DNA of 64,000 nt, from NCBI RefSeq assembly GCF_002209565.1, contig NZ_NJIH01000003.1, forward strand, positions 310,001-374,000, given 5' to 3'. Below the pieces are notes generated by a model. It worked only from the letters and a program-made list of their open reading frames with translations. It did not search any database and was not told where the DNA came from. Position numbers and translations under genes: made by a program. Positions 17,908-30,379 of this stretch are shown one piece after another. The DNA is from Candidimonas nitroreducens (GTDB lineage: Bacteria > Pseudomonadota > Gammaproteobacteria > Burkholderiales > Burkholderiaceae_B). Numbering within the stretch: position 1 is the stretch's first letter; the number at the start of each line of letters is the position of its first letter.

Positions 17908-19302
17908 ATGACGACCACTACGGCAAATTCCGCGCAGCCCATACGCCCCATACGCCCCGAAGACGAGCATTTAGGCCTGGGCGCCAACATCGCCTATGGA
18001 TTCCAGCATGTGCTGACCATGTACGGCGGCATCATCGCCGTGCCGCTGATCGTCGGCCAGGCCGCCGGCCTGCCCGCCGGCGAGATCGGCGTGCTGGTGG
18101 CCTCGTGCCTGTTCATGGGCGGCCTGGCCACTCTGCTGCAGACCCTGGGCGTGCCCTGGTTCGGCTGCCGCCTGCCGCTGGTGCAGGGGGTGTCGTTTGC
18201 CAGCGTCGCGACCATCGTCGCCATTCTCAAGGCCGGCGGCAGCATCCAGTCGGTGTTCGGCGCCGTGATGATCGCCGCAGTGCTGGGCCTGCTGATCACC
18301 CCGGTGTTCTCCAAGGTCATCAAGTTCTTCCCGCCGCTGGTCACCGGCTCGGTCATCACCGTCATCGGCCTGTCGCTGATGCCGGTCGCCGCGCACTGGG
18401 CTATGGGCGGCAGTCCGCGCGCGCCGGGCTACGGCAGCATGGGCAATATCGGTTTGGCGGCGCTGACGCTGGCGATCGTGCTGTTGTTGAGCAAGCTCGG
18501 CAGCGCGGCCATATCGCGCCTGTCGATCTTGCTGTCCATGATCGTCGGCACGGTGATCGCGGTGTTTTGCGGCCTGGCGGATTTTTCCGGCGTCGGCCAC
18601 GGGCCGACATTCGCCCTGCCCAACCTGTTCCATTTCGGTGTGCCGCAATTCGACCTGGCCGCGATCATTTCCATGTTCATCGTCATACTGGTGGTGCTGG
18701 TGGAAACCTCGGCCGACATCCTGGCGGTGGGCGACATCATCGGCACCGACATCGACGCGCGCCGGCTGGGCGACGGGCTGCGCGCCGACATGATCTCCAG
18801 CGCCGTGGCGCCGGTGTTCGGCTCGTTCACGCAAAGCGCCTTTGCGCAGAACGTCGGGCTGGTGGCCGTGACCGGCATCAAGAGCCGCTACGTGGTGGCG
18901 GCCAGCGGCGTGATCCTGCTGCTGCTGGGCATGCTGCCTGTAATGGGCCGGGTGATCGCCTGCGTGCCCCCCGCGGTGCTGGGCGGGGCCGGCGTGGTGC
19001 TGTTCGGCACCGTGGCGGCCAGCGGCATCCGCACCCTGGCCAAGGTGCGCTACGAAGGCAATATGAACTTGATCATCGTCGCCACCGCCGTGGGCTTCGG
19101 CATGATCCCGATTACGGCGCCCGACTTCTACGAGCACTTTCCGCGCTGGGTCGCCACCATCTTCCATTCCGGCATCAGCTCCGCCGCGGTCATGGCGGTG
19201 CTGCTGAACCTGGTGTTCAACCACCTGCGCCTGGGCAATCCCGAGGAGCCCTCGGTATTCGCCGCGGGCACGCAGCGCATCATCAAGGAAATCGCCGAGT
19301 AA
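17908..19302 (+). CDS. NCS2-family xanthine/uric acid permease
   Basis: 464 residues, about 14 membrane segments, inner membrane. The NCS2 signature QNVGLVAVTGIKSRYVVAASG is present, and the substrate-site region of helix 8 (VETSADILAVGDIIG) keeps the conserved acidic residue. The closest functional types are bacterial uracil-xanthine permeases for xanthine or urate, which fits the purine-degradation genes to its right. GGGAG at 17898-17902 supports the start. Single-gene unit converging on glcB. Confidence 0.92.
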   Translation: MTTTTANSAQPIRPIRPEDEHLGLGANIAYGFQHVLTMYGGIIAVPLIVGQAAGLPAGEIGVLVASCLFMGGLATLLQTLGVPWFGCRLPLVQGVSFASVATIVAILKAGGSIQSVFGAVMIAAVLGLLITPVFSKVIKFFPPLVTGSVITVIGLSLMPVAAHWAMGGSPRAPGYGSMGNIGLAALTLAIVLLLSKLGSAAISRLSILLSMIVGTVIAVFCGLADFSGVGHGPTFALPNLFHFGVPQFDLAAIISMFIVILVVLVETSADILAVGDIIGTDIDARRLGDGLRADMISSAVAPVFGSFTQSAFAQNVGLVAVTGIKSRYVVAASGVILLLLGMLPVMGRVIACVPPAVLGGAGVVLFGTVAASGIRTLAKVRYEGNMNLIIVATAVGFGMIPITAPDFYEHFPRWVATIFHSGISSAAVMAVLLNLVFNHLRLGNPEEPSVFAAGTQRIIKEIAE

Positions 19303-19455
19303 CGGCGTGGGGCTCGGCAGGCATCCGGCCGCGCCGTTGCAGCCGCTACGCTGCGAGTGGTAGGACGTAGTGCCTGGTGCGCTGGATCGTGTGGTGGAGG
19401 CTTACAGGGGCCGGGCGATCAAGGCCGAGGGATTCGACCCGGGCTCGTGAGCAAT

Positions 19456-19485
19456 GTAAAGGGACGGCCGTGGCCGCCCCTTTAC
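19456..19485. terminator. Bidirectional stem-loop between convergent genes
   Basis: GTAAAGGGACGGCC (19456-19469) and GGCCGCCCCTTTAC (19472-19485) pair with one mismatch around a 2-nt loop. The A/T-rich stem base lies between the 3' ends of the permease (+) and glcB (-), the expected place for a terminator serving both. Confidence 0.65.
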
Positions 19486-19538
19486 GTTCCCTGCAGCCGC
19501 CCGGCGCAGGCCGGGCCGGCTGCAAGGCCGGCGGCGTG

Positions 19539-21707
19539 CTACGCAGCCTGTTGCGCCTTCACTTCCTGGCGCCAGCGGTGCAGCAGCGGCTCGGTATAGC
19601 CGTTGGGCTGTTCCAGGCCCTTGAACACCAGGTCGCAGGCGGCCTGGAAGGCGGCCGAGGTGTCGAAGTGCCCCGCCATCGGGCGGTAGGCCGGGTCGCC
19701 CGCGTTCTGGGCGTCGACCACGGCCGCCATGCGCTGCATGGTCTCGCGGATCTGCTCGGCGCTGACCACGCCGTGGTGCAGCCAGTTGGCCATATGCTGG
19801 CTGGAGATGCGCAGCGTGGCGCGGTCTTCCATCAGGCCCACGTTGTGGATGTCGGGCACCTTCGAGCAGCCTATGCCCTGGTCGACCCAGCGCACCACAT
19901 AGCCCAGTATGCCCTGCGAGTTGTTGTCGAGCTCTTCCTGGATTTCCTGCGCCGACCACTGCGCCTTTTCCACCACCGGTATGGTCAGCAGCTTGTCGAG
20001 CAGCGGTTCGGACTTGCCTTCCATGCTTTTTTGCACCGCCTGCACGTCGACCTGGTGGTAGTGCAGGGCGTGCAAGGTGGCGGCCGTGGGCGAGGGTACC
20101 CAGGCGGTGTTGCCGCCGGCGCGCAGCTGGCCGGCCTTCTGCGCCAGCATGTCGGCCATCAGGTCGGGCATGGCCCACATGCCCTTGCCGATCTGGGCCT
20201 GGCCGCGCAGGCCGCATTCCAGGCCGGTCTGCACATTGCTGCGCTCGTAGGCGTCGATCCAGGCGCTGCGTTTCATGTCGCCCTTGCGCACCATCGGGCC
20301 GGCCTCCATCGAGGTATGCATTTCGTCGCCGGTGCGATCCAGGAAGCCGGTATTGATGAAGGCCACGCGCGTGCTTGCCTGCGCGATGCAGGCCTTCAGG
20401 TTGGCGCTGGTGCGGCGCTCTTCGTCCATGATGCCCATTTTCACGGTGTCGGCCGGCAGGCCGAGCAGCTGTTCGGTGCGCGCGAACAGTTCGCTGGCGA
20501 AGGCGACCTCGGCCGGCCCGTGCATCTTCGGCTTGACGATGTAGATCGAGCCGCTGCGCGAATTGCCGCGGCGCTGCATGTCGTGCAGCGCGATCAGCGA
20601 GGTGAAGACCGCGTCGAGTATGCCTTCCGGGACTTCCTGGCCTTGCTCGTCGAGCACCGCGGGGTTGGTCATCAGGTGGCCGACGTTGCGGATGAACATC
20701 AGTGAGCGGCCGTGCAGCTTGCGCGTCTGGCTCTGCGGATCGAGGTATTCGCGGTCGGGGTTCAGGGCGCGGGTGAAGGTCTTGCCGTTCTTGGTGACTT
20801 GTTCGGTAAGCGTGCCCTGCATCAGGCCCAGCCAGTTGCGGTAGGCCAGCACCTTGTCGTCGGCGTCCACGGCCGCGATCGAGTCTTCGCAGTCCATGAT
20901 GGTGGTGATCGCCGCCTCGAGCAGCAGGTCTTTGACGCCGGCAGCGTCCTGCTTGCCTATGGGGCTGTTCTTGTCGATCTGGATCTCGAAGTGCAGGCCG
21001 TTGTGGCGCAGCACGACGGCCTCGGGCGCTTGCGCCTCGCCGCGATGACCCGCGAACAGGCTGGTGTCGGCCAGCCCGGTGGTGGCGCCGTTCTTCAGGG
21101 TCACCACCAGTGCGCCGTTAGCCACGGCGTAGCCGGTGGCGTCTTTGTGCGAACCCTGCGCGAGCGGCGCGTGCTGGTCGAGGAAATCGCGGGCGTAGGC
21201 AATGACCTTGGCGCCGCGTACCGGGTTGTAGCCGCCGGCGCGCGTGGCGCCGTCGTCTTCCGCGATGGCGTCGGTGCCGTACAGCGCGTCGTACAGGCTG
21301 CCCCAGCGCGCATTGGCGGCATTCAGCGCGTAGCGGGCGTTGGTAATGGGCACGACCAGCTGCGGGCCGGCCTGCTGGGTGATCTCGGTGTCGACCTTGC
21401 TGGTCTTGACGGCCACCTGGGCGGGGGCTTCCTGCAGGTAGCCGATGCCGCGCAGGAATTCCTGGTAGGCGGCCGCGTCCTTGATGGGGCCGGGATGCGC
21501 GCGGTACCAGGCGTCGAGCTCGGCCTGCAGGCGGTCGCGTTCGGCCAGCAGCGCGCGGTTCTTCGGCGCCAGCTCGTGCACCAGCTTGTCGAAGCCCGCC
21601 CAGAAGGCGCCGGCGTCCAGGCCAGTGCCCGGCAGTGCTTCCTGTTCTATGAATTGGTGCAGCGCCTGGGCGACTTGCAGCCGCCCGCAGGAGATACGCT
21701 CGGTCAT
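19539..21707 (-). CDS. glcB: Malate synthase G
   Basis: 722 residues from the ATG at 21707, with AAGGA just upstream; a start at 21761 would add 18 non-family residues. Length and sequence match the monomeric G isoform (E. coli about 723). Catalytic and metal-site motifs are visible, including [15 protein letters not shown] and the [14 protein letters not shown] and [18 protein letters not shown] segments. It condenses glyoxylate with acetyl-CoA to malate, giving an anaplerotic outlet for glyoxylate from purine breakdown, parallel to the gcl route encoded next to it. Confidence 0.97.
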   Translation of the reverse strand: MTERISCGRLQVAQALHQFIEQEALPGTGLDAGAFWAGFDKLVHELAPKNRALLAERDRLQAELDAWYRAHPGPIKDAAAYQEFLRGIGYLQEAPAQVAVKTSKVDTEITQQAGPQLVVPITNARYALNAANARWGSLYDALYGTDAIAEDDGATRAGGYNPVRGAKVIAYARDFLDQHAPLAQGSHKDATGYAVANGALVVTLKNGATTGLADTSLFAGHRGEAQAPEAVVLRHNGLHFEIQIDKNSPIGKQDAAGVKDLLLEAAITTIMDCEDSIAAVDADDKVLAYRNWLGLMQGTLTEQVTKNGKTFTRALNPDREYLDPQSQTRKLHGRSLMFIRNVGHLMTNPAVLDEQGQEVPEGILDAVFTSLIALHDMQRRGNSRSGSIYIVKPKMHGPAEVAFASELFARTEQLLGLPADTVKMGIMDEERRTSANLKACIAQASTRVAFINTGFLDRTGDEMHTSMEAGPMVRKGDMKRSAWIDAYERSNVQTGLECGLRGQAQIGKGMWAMPDLMADMLAQKAGQLRAGGNTAWVPSPTAATLHALHYHQVDVQAVQKSMEGKSEPLLDKLLTIPVVEKAQWSAQEIQEELDNNSQGILGYVVRWVDQGIGCSKVPDIHNVGLMEDRATLRISSQHMANWLHHGVVSAEQIRETMQRMAAVVDAQNAGDPAYRPMAGHFDTSAAFQAACDLVFKGLEQPNGYTEPLLHRWRQEVKAQQAA

Positions 21708-22211
21708 GTTTTTCCTTCTCGTCGGATGATTAAGTTTGCTAAACCGGCTGTCGCGGCCCAAGCGTATCCAGCACTGTCCCGCCGTCTGCGGCGCGAAGTA
21801 TCGGTGCTATGCACGTTGCCTGCTGTGAGGGGAGGCTGGGTATGCAAGTGTCCGGCTTGCCTGTCTTGTGAATCGGGCAAGCCGGACACCGGGCCGGATT
21901 GTTTCTGGTGGGCGCTGGTGGCGCGATCGTCACGCGTGATTATAGGACTTGTCGCGCGAGGCCATGCCGCGCCGGCCCCGGGCGGGGCGGCATGGCGTTA
22001 GCAAAGAGAAGGAAATCAGCGCTCGAATGCGGCGCTGCGCCCGGCCAATGGCCGGGCACTGGCGTTGCAGTCCGCGGCGGGCCATGCACCAGGAATCATC
22101 TGCGGCGGCGATGCGCGGCTGGCGCGCCGGCCGGCCCCTTGGGGGCATGCATGGTTGACGGGTTTCCGGTGCGTGAGGGTTGGCGTGGCCCGCTCCGCGC
22201 GCCGCGTGCGT
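21708..22211. other. 504-bp intergenic region upstream of glcB and downstream of pyk
   Basis: No gene is supported here. It must contain the glcB promoter (minus strand). It holds the family A palindrome at 21848-21889. A second hairpin has GCCATGCCGC (21961-21970) pairing with GCGGCATGGC (21987-21996), possibly ending the gcl-to-pyk transcript. Open frames in the stretch are low-complexity GC-rich read-throughs. Confidence 0.5.
21848..21889. repeat. Dispersed palindrome, family A copy 3
   Basis: Perfect 14-bp arms GTGTCCGGCTTGCC (21848-21861) and GGCAAGCCGGACAC (21876-21889), 14-nt loop. The minus-strand core TTGCCCGATTCAC matches copies at 10885 and 17783. It lies 140 bp upstream of the glcB start. 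Confidence 0.78.
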
Positions 22212-23684
22212 TCAGGCCGGCACGGTTTGCGCCGCTGGCGTGGCGCCTGCCGCGGCGCGGGCGGCCGTGGCGTCGATCGTGGCCACGTGCAGCAGGTTGG
22301 TACTGCCGCTGCGCCCGAAGGGCAGGCCGGCGATGACGATGATGTTGTCGCGCTCGCGCGCCAGGCCGCTGCGCAGCGCGCAGGCCACGGCATGCGCGGT
22401 AATGCCGGCCACGTCGTCGGGATGAGGTTGGAAATGCATGGGCTGCAGGCCCCAGGCCAGGCTCAGCTGGCGCGCGGTGCGCAGGTCGGGGGTCAGCGCC
22501 AGGATCGGCGTGGCGGGGCGTTCGCGGCTGGCCCGCAGGGCGCTGAAGCCCGAGGCGGTGTAGGCCACGGTGGCGGCCGGCTGCAGCAGCTCGGCCACGC
22601 GCCGCAGCGCGCAGCAGATCGCGTCCGGCGTGTGGGCCGCGGCCGGGCTGTGGCTGGCGTCCAGGCCGGCGCGCCATGCCGGGTCGCGCTCGACCTCGCC
22701 GATGATGTCGGCCATGATGGCCACGGCCTGCACCGGATACTGGCCCGAGGCCGACTCGGCCGACAGCATCACGGCGTCGGCGCCGCTGTAGATGGCGTTG
22801 GCCACGTCCGACGCCTCGGCGCGCGTGGGCACCGGGGCCGAGATCATCGATTCCAGCATTTGCGTGGCCACCACCACCGGCTTGCCGGCGGCACGCGCCG
22901 CGCGCACGATACGCTGCTGCAGCACCGGCACCTGTTGCGGCGGCATTTCCACGCCCAGGTCGCCGCGCGCCACCATGACGCCGTCGGCCTGGTCGATGAT
23001 GGCCTGCAGCTGCTCGATGGCGGCCGGCTTTTCCAGCTTGGCCATGATGCGGGCCTGGCCGCCGATCAGCTCGCGCGCCTGTTCGATGTCCTGCGGGCGC
23101 TGCACGAAGGACAGGGCGACCCAGTCCACGCCCAGCGACAGGCCGAATTCCAGGTCGGCACGGTCTTTGGCGGTCAACGCCGAGATGGGCAGCACCACGC
23201 CGGGCACGTTGACGCCCTTGCGATCCGACAGCGGCCCGCCTGTCACCACGGTGGTCTGCGCGAAGCCGTCGCCGCATTGCTGCACCCGCAGGCGCAGCTT
23301 GCCGTCATCCAGCAGCAGGTCGGTGCCGGGGCGCAGCGCGGCGAAGATTTCGGGGTGCGGCAGCGGTACCCGCGTGGCGTCGCCCTCGGCGGGATCGAGA
23401 TCCAGCCGCAGGGGCTGGCCGGCCTGCAGCATGATGCTGCCGCCGCCGATGCGCCCGACGCGCAGCTTGGGGCCTTGCAGATCCATCAGCACGCCGATGG
23501 GGCGGCCCAGCTCGGCCTCCAGCGCGCGCACGCTGCGCAGGCGCTGTGCGTGATCGTCGTGGCTGCCGTGGCTGAAGTTGAGCCGGAACACGTCGACACC
23601 GGCGTGGGCCAGTTCGGCGATACGCTGCGGGCTGGAGCTGGCCGGGCCGAGGGTGGCCAGGATGCGGGCGCGGCGGAATGACAT
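22212..23684 (-). CDS. pyk: Pyruvate kinase
   Basis: 490 residues from the ATG at 23684 (GGGAG nearby). Catalytic-barrel motifs are present: RLNFSHG, the MAKLEKP lysine, MVARGDLGVEMP, and VVATQMLESMI with PTRAEASDVANAI. The usual LSGETAKG reads LSAESASGQYP, as in other proteobacterial type enzymes tied to glyoxylate operons. An Ala-rich tail follows the C-terminal domain. As last gene after ttuD it converts PEP made from 2-phosphoglycerate to pyruvate. It may be a second, pathway-specific isozyme. Confidence 0.93.
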   Translation of the reverse strand: MSFRRARILATLGPASSSPQRIAELAHAGVDVFRLNFSHGSHDDHAQRLRSVRALEAELGRPIGVLMDLQGPKLRVGRIGGGSIMLQAGQPLRLDLDPAEGDATRVPLPHPEIFAALRPGTDLLLDDGKLRLRVQQCGDGFAQTTVVTGGPLSDRKGVNVPGVVLPISALTAKDRADLEFGLSLGVDWVALSFVQRPQDIEQARELIGGQARIMAKLEKPAAIEQLQAIIDQADGVMVARGDLGVEMPPQQVPVLQQRIVRAARAAGKPVVVATQMLESMISAPVPTRAEASDVANAIYSGADAVMLSAESASGQYPVQAVAIMADIIGEVERDPAWRAGLDASHSPAAAHTPDAICCALRRVAELLQPAATVAYTASGFSALRASRERPATPILALTPDLRTARQLSLAWGLQPMHFQPHPDDVAGITAHAVACALRSGLARERDNIIVIAGLPFGRSGSTNLLHVATIDATAARAAAGATPAAQTVPA

Positions 23685-23833
23685 GAGTATCTCCCTTGCG
23701 CCGGGGGCTTGCCCGGCGCGGTCGGAACTGCGGGTTCGGGACAGCGGTTTCAGAGCATCAGATTCAGGGTGTCGGGCCGGGGCCTGTTTACACGTATTCA
23801 TTGGCTCCCCTTTTTATGCGGGCAGACACGACA

Positions 23834-25096
<1,263 letters not shown>

Positions 25097-25117
25097 GTTG
25101 CGGCTTCCCGTTGCGGC

Positions 25118-26002
25118 CTACTGGCCGATTTCGAAATTGGCGGATTTTTCCAGCGCGCGCACCATGCCGGAATGATCCCAGGCCTCGCCGCCATAGGCCG
25201 CGCAGGCGTTGAACAGTTCCTGGGCCACGGCGGTGCTGGGCAGCGACACGCCGATCTGCCTGGCGGTGGTCAGCGCCAGGTTCAGATCCTTCTGGTGCAG
25301 GGCAATGCGGAAGCCCGGCTCGAAACTGCGCTCGACCATGCGCTGGCCGTGCACTTCCAGGATGCGCGAATTGGCGAAGCCGCCCATCAGCGCCTGGCGC
25401 ACCTTGCCCGCGTCGGCGCCGGCCTTCGAGGCCAGCAGCAGCGCCTCGCCCACCGCCTCGATGGTCAGCGCGACGATGATCTGGTTGGCCACCTTGGTAA
25501 TCTGCCCGTCGCCGTTGCCGCCCACCAGGGTAATGTTCTTGCCCATCAGTTCGAACAGCGGCCGCACGATGTCGAAGGCCTTCTGGCTGCCGCCGACCAT
25601 GATGGTCAGCGAAGCCGCCTTGGCGCCGACCTCGCCGCCCGAGACCGGCGCGTCCAGATATTCGCAGCCCAGCTCGCCGATGCGGCGCGCGAAATCCTTG
25701 GTGGCTACCGGCGCGATCGAGCTCATGTCGACCACGATCTTGCCGGGTGCGAGCCCCGCGGCCACGCCTTCCGGGCCGAACAGCGCGGCCTCGACATGCG
25801 GCGTGTCGGGCACCATGGTGATGATGATCTCGGCCTGGCGCGCAGCTTCGGCGGCGCTGGCGCAGTCGCTGGCGCCCGCTTCCCGCAGCGCTTGCGGCGT
25901 GCCTTCCAGGGTATGGGTGTACAGGCGATGGCCGCCCTTGATCAGGTTCAGCGCCATGGGTGCGCCCATGATGCCCAGGCCGATGAAGCCGATGTTTGCC
26001 AT
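25118..26002 (-). CDS. glxR: 2-hydroxy-3-oxopropionate (tartronate semialdehyde) reductase
   Basis: 294 residues from the ATG at 26002. The NAD(P)-binding GFIGLGIMGAPMA, the substrate motif DAPVSGGEVGA and the catalytic-lysine motif GQITKVANQI belong to the beta-hydroxyacid dehydrogenase family. It reduces tartronate semialdehyde, the Gcl product, to D-glycerate. Co-directional with hyi (180-bp spacer holding a GGAGCC/GGCTCC hairpin at 26142-26157) and ttuD. Confidence 0.95.
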   Translation of the reverse strand: MANIGFIGLGIMGAPMALNLIKGGHRLYTHTLEGTPQALREAGASDCASAAEAARQAEIIITMVPDTPHVEAALFGPEGVAAGLAPGKIVVDMSSIAPVATKDFARRIGELGCEYLDAPVSGGEVGAKAASLTIMVGGSQKAFDIVRPLFELMGKNITLVGGNGDGQITKVANQIIVALTIEAVGEALLLASKAGADAGKVRQALMGGFANSRILEVHGQRMVERSFEPGFRIALHQKDLNLALTTARQIGVSLPSTAVAQELFNACAAYGGEAWDHSGMVRALEKSANFEIGQ

Positions 26003-26182
26003 GTTGTATCTCCGCTGCGTAATGAGTTGAAAAGCTTGAATTTGTGAAAAAGGAACGTTGGTATTCCGTGCGGTGCGACGGGGCTTTCCGGCCCGATGGC
26101 TGGCCGGCCGCCTCGCGCGGGCAGGCCTGTGCCGGCAAGCCGGAGCCACGCGGCTCCTCTTTTAGTTTGGACAGGCCCTGGG

Positions 26183-26989
26183 TCAGACTGCGGCGGCCTC
26201 GGCTTGTTGGCCATAGCCAAACGCGTCGAGCCAGCCCAGGCCGGCCTCGGTGTTGCCGGTGGGCTTGTATTCGCAGCCTATCCAGCCCTGGTAGCCCAGC
26301 GCATCGATGTGCTCGAGCAGCCAGGCGTAATTGATTTCGCCGCTGCCGGGCTCGTGGCGCCCGGGGTTGTCGGCAAGCTGGATGTGGCCGATGCTTTGCA
26401 GGTGGCGGGCGATGGTGTTGGCCAGCTCGCCCTCCATGCGCTGCGCGTGATAGATGTCGTACTGCACCTGGATATTGTCCGAGCCGGTCTCGGCGATGAT
26501 GTCCAGGGCCTGCGCCGTACGGCTCAGGTAGAAGCCGGGTATATCGTAGGTATTGATGGGTTCGATCAGCAGGCGGATGCCGGCGCGCTTCAGTTCGTCG
26601 GCCGCCAGCATCAGGTTTTCGACGAAGGCGGCGCGCAGCGCCGCGGGGTCGGCGCCCTGCGGGGCGATGCCGGCCAGGCAGTTGACCTGCGTGCAGCCCA
26701 GGGCGCCGGCGTACTCGATGGCGCGGGCCACCCCGTCGCGGAATTCGGCGCGCCGTTCGGGCAGGCAGGCGATGCCGCGCTCGCCCTGTTCCCAGTTGCC
26801 GGCCGGCAGGTTGTGCAGCACCTGCGTCAGGCCGTTGTCGCGCAGCCGCGCGGCCAGTTCCTGTTTGCCATAGGCATAGGGGAACAGGAATTCCACCCCG
26901 CGAAAGCCCGAGCGGGCGGCCGCGGCGTAGCGGTCGAGAAAGTCCAGCTCGGTGTACAGCATGGAAAGATTGGCGGCGAACTTCGGCAT
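26183..26989 (-). CDS. hyi: Hydroxypyruvate isomerase
   Basis: 268 residues, xylose-isomerase-like TIM barrel, matching E. coli Hyi in length (258). Metal ligands are visible in LLIEPINTYDIPGF and VQYDIYHAQ, with the substrate region RHEPGSGEINY. It interconverts hydroxypyruvate and tartronate semialdehyde. It lies between gcl and glxR, as in other glyoxylate operons. Confidence 0.95.
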   Translation of the reverse strand: MPKFAANLSMLYTELDFLDRYAAAARSGFRGVEFLFPYAYGKQELAARLRDNGLTQVLHNLPAGNWEQGERGIACLPERRAEFRDGVARAIEYAGALGCTQVNCLAGIAPQGADPAALRAAFVENLMLAADELKRAGIRLLIEPINTYDIPGFYLSRTAQALDIIAETGSDNIQVQYDIYHAQRMEGELANTIARHLQSIGHIQLADNPGRHEPGSGEINYAWLLEHIDALGYQGWIGCEYKPTGNTEAGLGWLDAFGYGQQAEAAAV

Positions 26990-27178
26990 GGAAACTCCTT
27001 GCGGCTATGTTTGATTTCGAAAATGTTGTGGCGGCGCGTATCGGATGCCGACTAGACATCCCGTGCCCCGGCTTGCTCGTGTCCGCGGTGGCCCCGCTGT
27101 GCTTCGCGCCTTCACGGGCGGGCTGTCTTGCGGCCGCGCCGCGCCCCTTCCGGGGCGGGCTGCAGGCCCTAATCGGCC

Positions 27179-28960
<1,782 letters not shown>

Positions 28961-29374
28961 GACTGTTCCCTCCAATGCGTGATATTGCGTGGTGCGACGA
29001 TGGATTGAAGGTCAGGATAAGGAAAAGCGGCGGCCCGGGGAATTGCCGCGGCAATCGATACTGTCGATACTTTTAGTATGTTCTGGGTACGAGATGCGCC
29101 GTCGCATGCGCCGTCGCGTGCGTCGCCAGGCCACGGCTCGGCCCTTAAATCCAGGCCCTGCTCCCAGGCATCATGGCCACCCAAGCCCGCGTGCCGGGTC
29201 TTCCGCAAAACCCCGGCCGGTGGCACTATATACAGGTGTTTGCGGGCGATGCGCACCAGATCGGGCTAGCGCAAGGCGTGGCCTGCGCATGAAGCCGGCA
29301 GGCGCCAGCCACGGCGCCGGCGCGCCGCAAGCTCCTTATATGATTTTCGTGATAATCCTTATAAAAGGTATGGA
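28961..29374. promoter_or_regulatory. Divergent gcl/LysR control region (414 bp)
   Basis: It contains a perfect 14-bp palindrome ATTGCCGCGGCAAT (29042-29055), immediately followed by a 9-bp direct repeat CGATACTGT/CGATACTTT (29056-29073). Near the LysR start there is an AT-rich block with repeated CCTTATA motifs. The palindrome lies about 80 bp upstream of gcl, a usual LysR recognition distance. Binding is inferred. The 29080-29330 part shows nothing else recognisable. Confidence 0.5.
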
Positions 29375-30310
29375 ATGGACCGCTACGCCGCGATACGCAG
29401 CTTCGTGCTGGTGGCCGAAAAGGGCAGCTTCGCCGCCGCTGCGCTGGCCGAGGGCGTGACCCCGGTCGTCATGGGCCGGCGCCTCAGTGCGCTGGAGCGC
29501 CAGCTGGGCGTGCAGCTGCTGCACCGCTCTACCCGCGGCCTGGCGCTGACCGAGCTGGGCGAGCGCTACCTGGAAAGCTGCCAGCAGCTGATCCGCGACT
29601 TCTCGGCCGCCGAAGAAGATGTGCGCAGCGGCGGCGGTGCCGTGCGCGGCCACCTGGTGGTCTCGGCCCCGGCCGCCTTCGGCCGGCGCCACATCGCCCC
29701 GCACGCGCCGGCGTTCCGCGCCAGCCATCCGGGCCTGCGGCTGTCTTTCAATTTCACCGACAGCGTGGTCGACGTGGTGCGCGAAGGCTACGACATGGCC
29801 GTGCGCATCGGCGAAGTCCGCGACCCCAACTACGTCGCCGCCAAGCTGTTTCCGAATCGCCGCGTGGTCTGCGGCACGCCTGCCTATTTCGAGCTGCACG
29901 GCGTGCCGCGCGTGCCTGAAGACCTGGCGCGCCACAACTGCCTGGCCTTCAATCTACAAGGCGGCCAGCAGCGCGGCTGGATTTTCACGCGCGACGGCCG
30001 CCCCTTTGCCGTGCGCGTCGACGGCGACCTGGCCTGCAACGACGGCGAACTGCTGTACAACTGGGTCAAGCAAGGCTTGGGCGTGGGCTGGCGCTCTACC
30101 TGGGAGATCCAGGCCGAACTCAAGCGCGGCGAACTCATCACCGTACTCGACGAATTCGCCCTGCCCGGCTACGACATCCAGGCCGTCTACCCCCAGCAGC
30201 GCTACCTGCCCGCCAAGGTGCGGCGCTTCATCGACTACCTGCGCGAAATCTACCGCCGCCCAGGTTATTGGGATGGCGAATCCGCTGGAACGCCGGCTGT
30301 GTCACCTTGA
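29375..30310 (+). CDS. LysR-family transcriptional regulator
   Basis: 311 residues. The N-terminal helix-turn-helix (SFAAAALAEGVTPVVMGRRLSALERQLGVQLLHRSTRGLALTE) is followed by a type 2 periplasmic-binding-like effector domain with the CrgA/AaeR-like pattern. It is divergent from gcl and likely regulates the gcl-hyi-glxR-ttuD-pyk operon, with glyoxylate or tartronate semialdehyde as a plausible effector (inference). The last 15 residues run past the usual family end. Confidence 0.92.
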   Translation: MDRYAAIRSFVLVAEKGSFAAAALAEGVTPVVMGRRLSALERQLGVQLLHRSTRGLALTELGERYLESCQQLIRDFSAAEEDVRSGGGAVRGHLVVSAPAAFGRRHIAPHAPAFRASHPGLRLSFNFTDSVVDVVREGYDMAVRIGEVRDPNYVAAKLFPNRRVVCGTPAYFELHGVPRVPEDLARHNCLAFNLQGGQQRGWIFTRDGRPFAVRVDGDLACNDGELLYNWVKQGLGVGWRSTWEIQAELKRGELITVLDEFALPGYDIQAVYPQQRYLPAKVRRFIDYLREIYRRPGYWDGESAGTPAVSP

Positions 30311-30379
30311 GGGAGGATCGGACATTTGTCCGGCGGACTGGCCTGGCAAAACGCCAAGATCCTCAGCTCTCGGAAGACG

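Noticed and set aside
23780-23793. Family B fragment GGGCCTGTTTACAC upstream of pyk
   Set aside because: Short one-arm match without a pairing partner.
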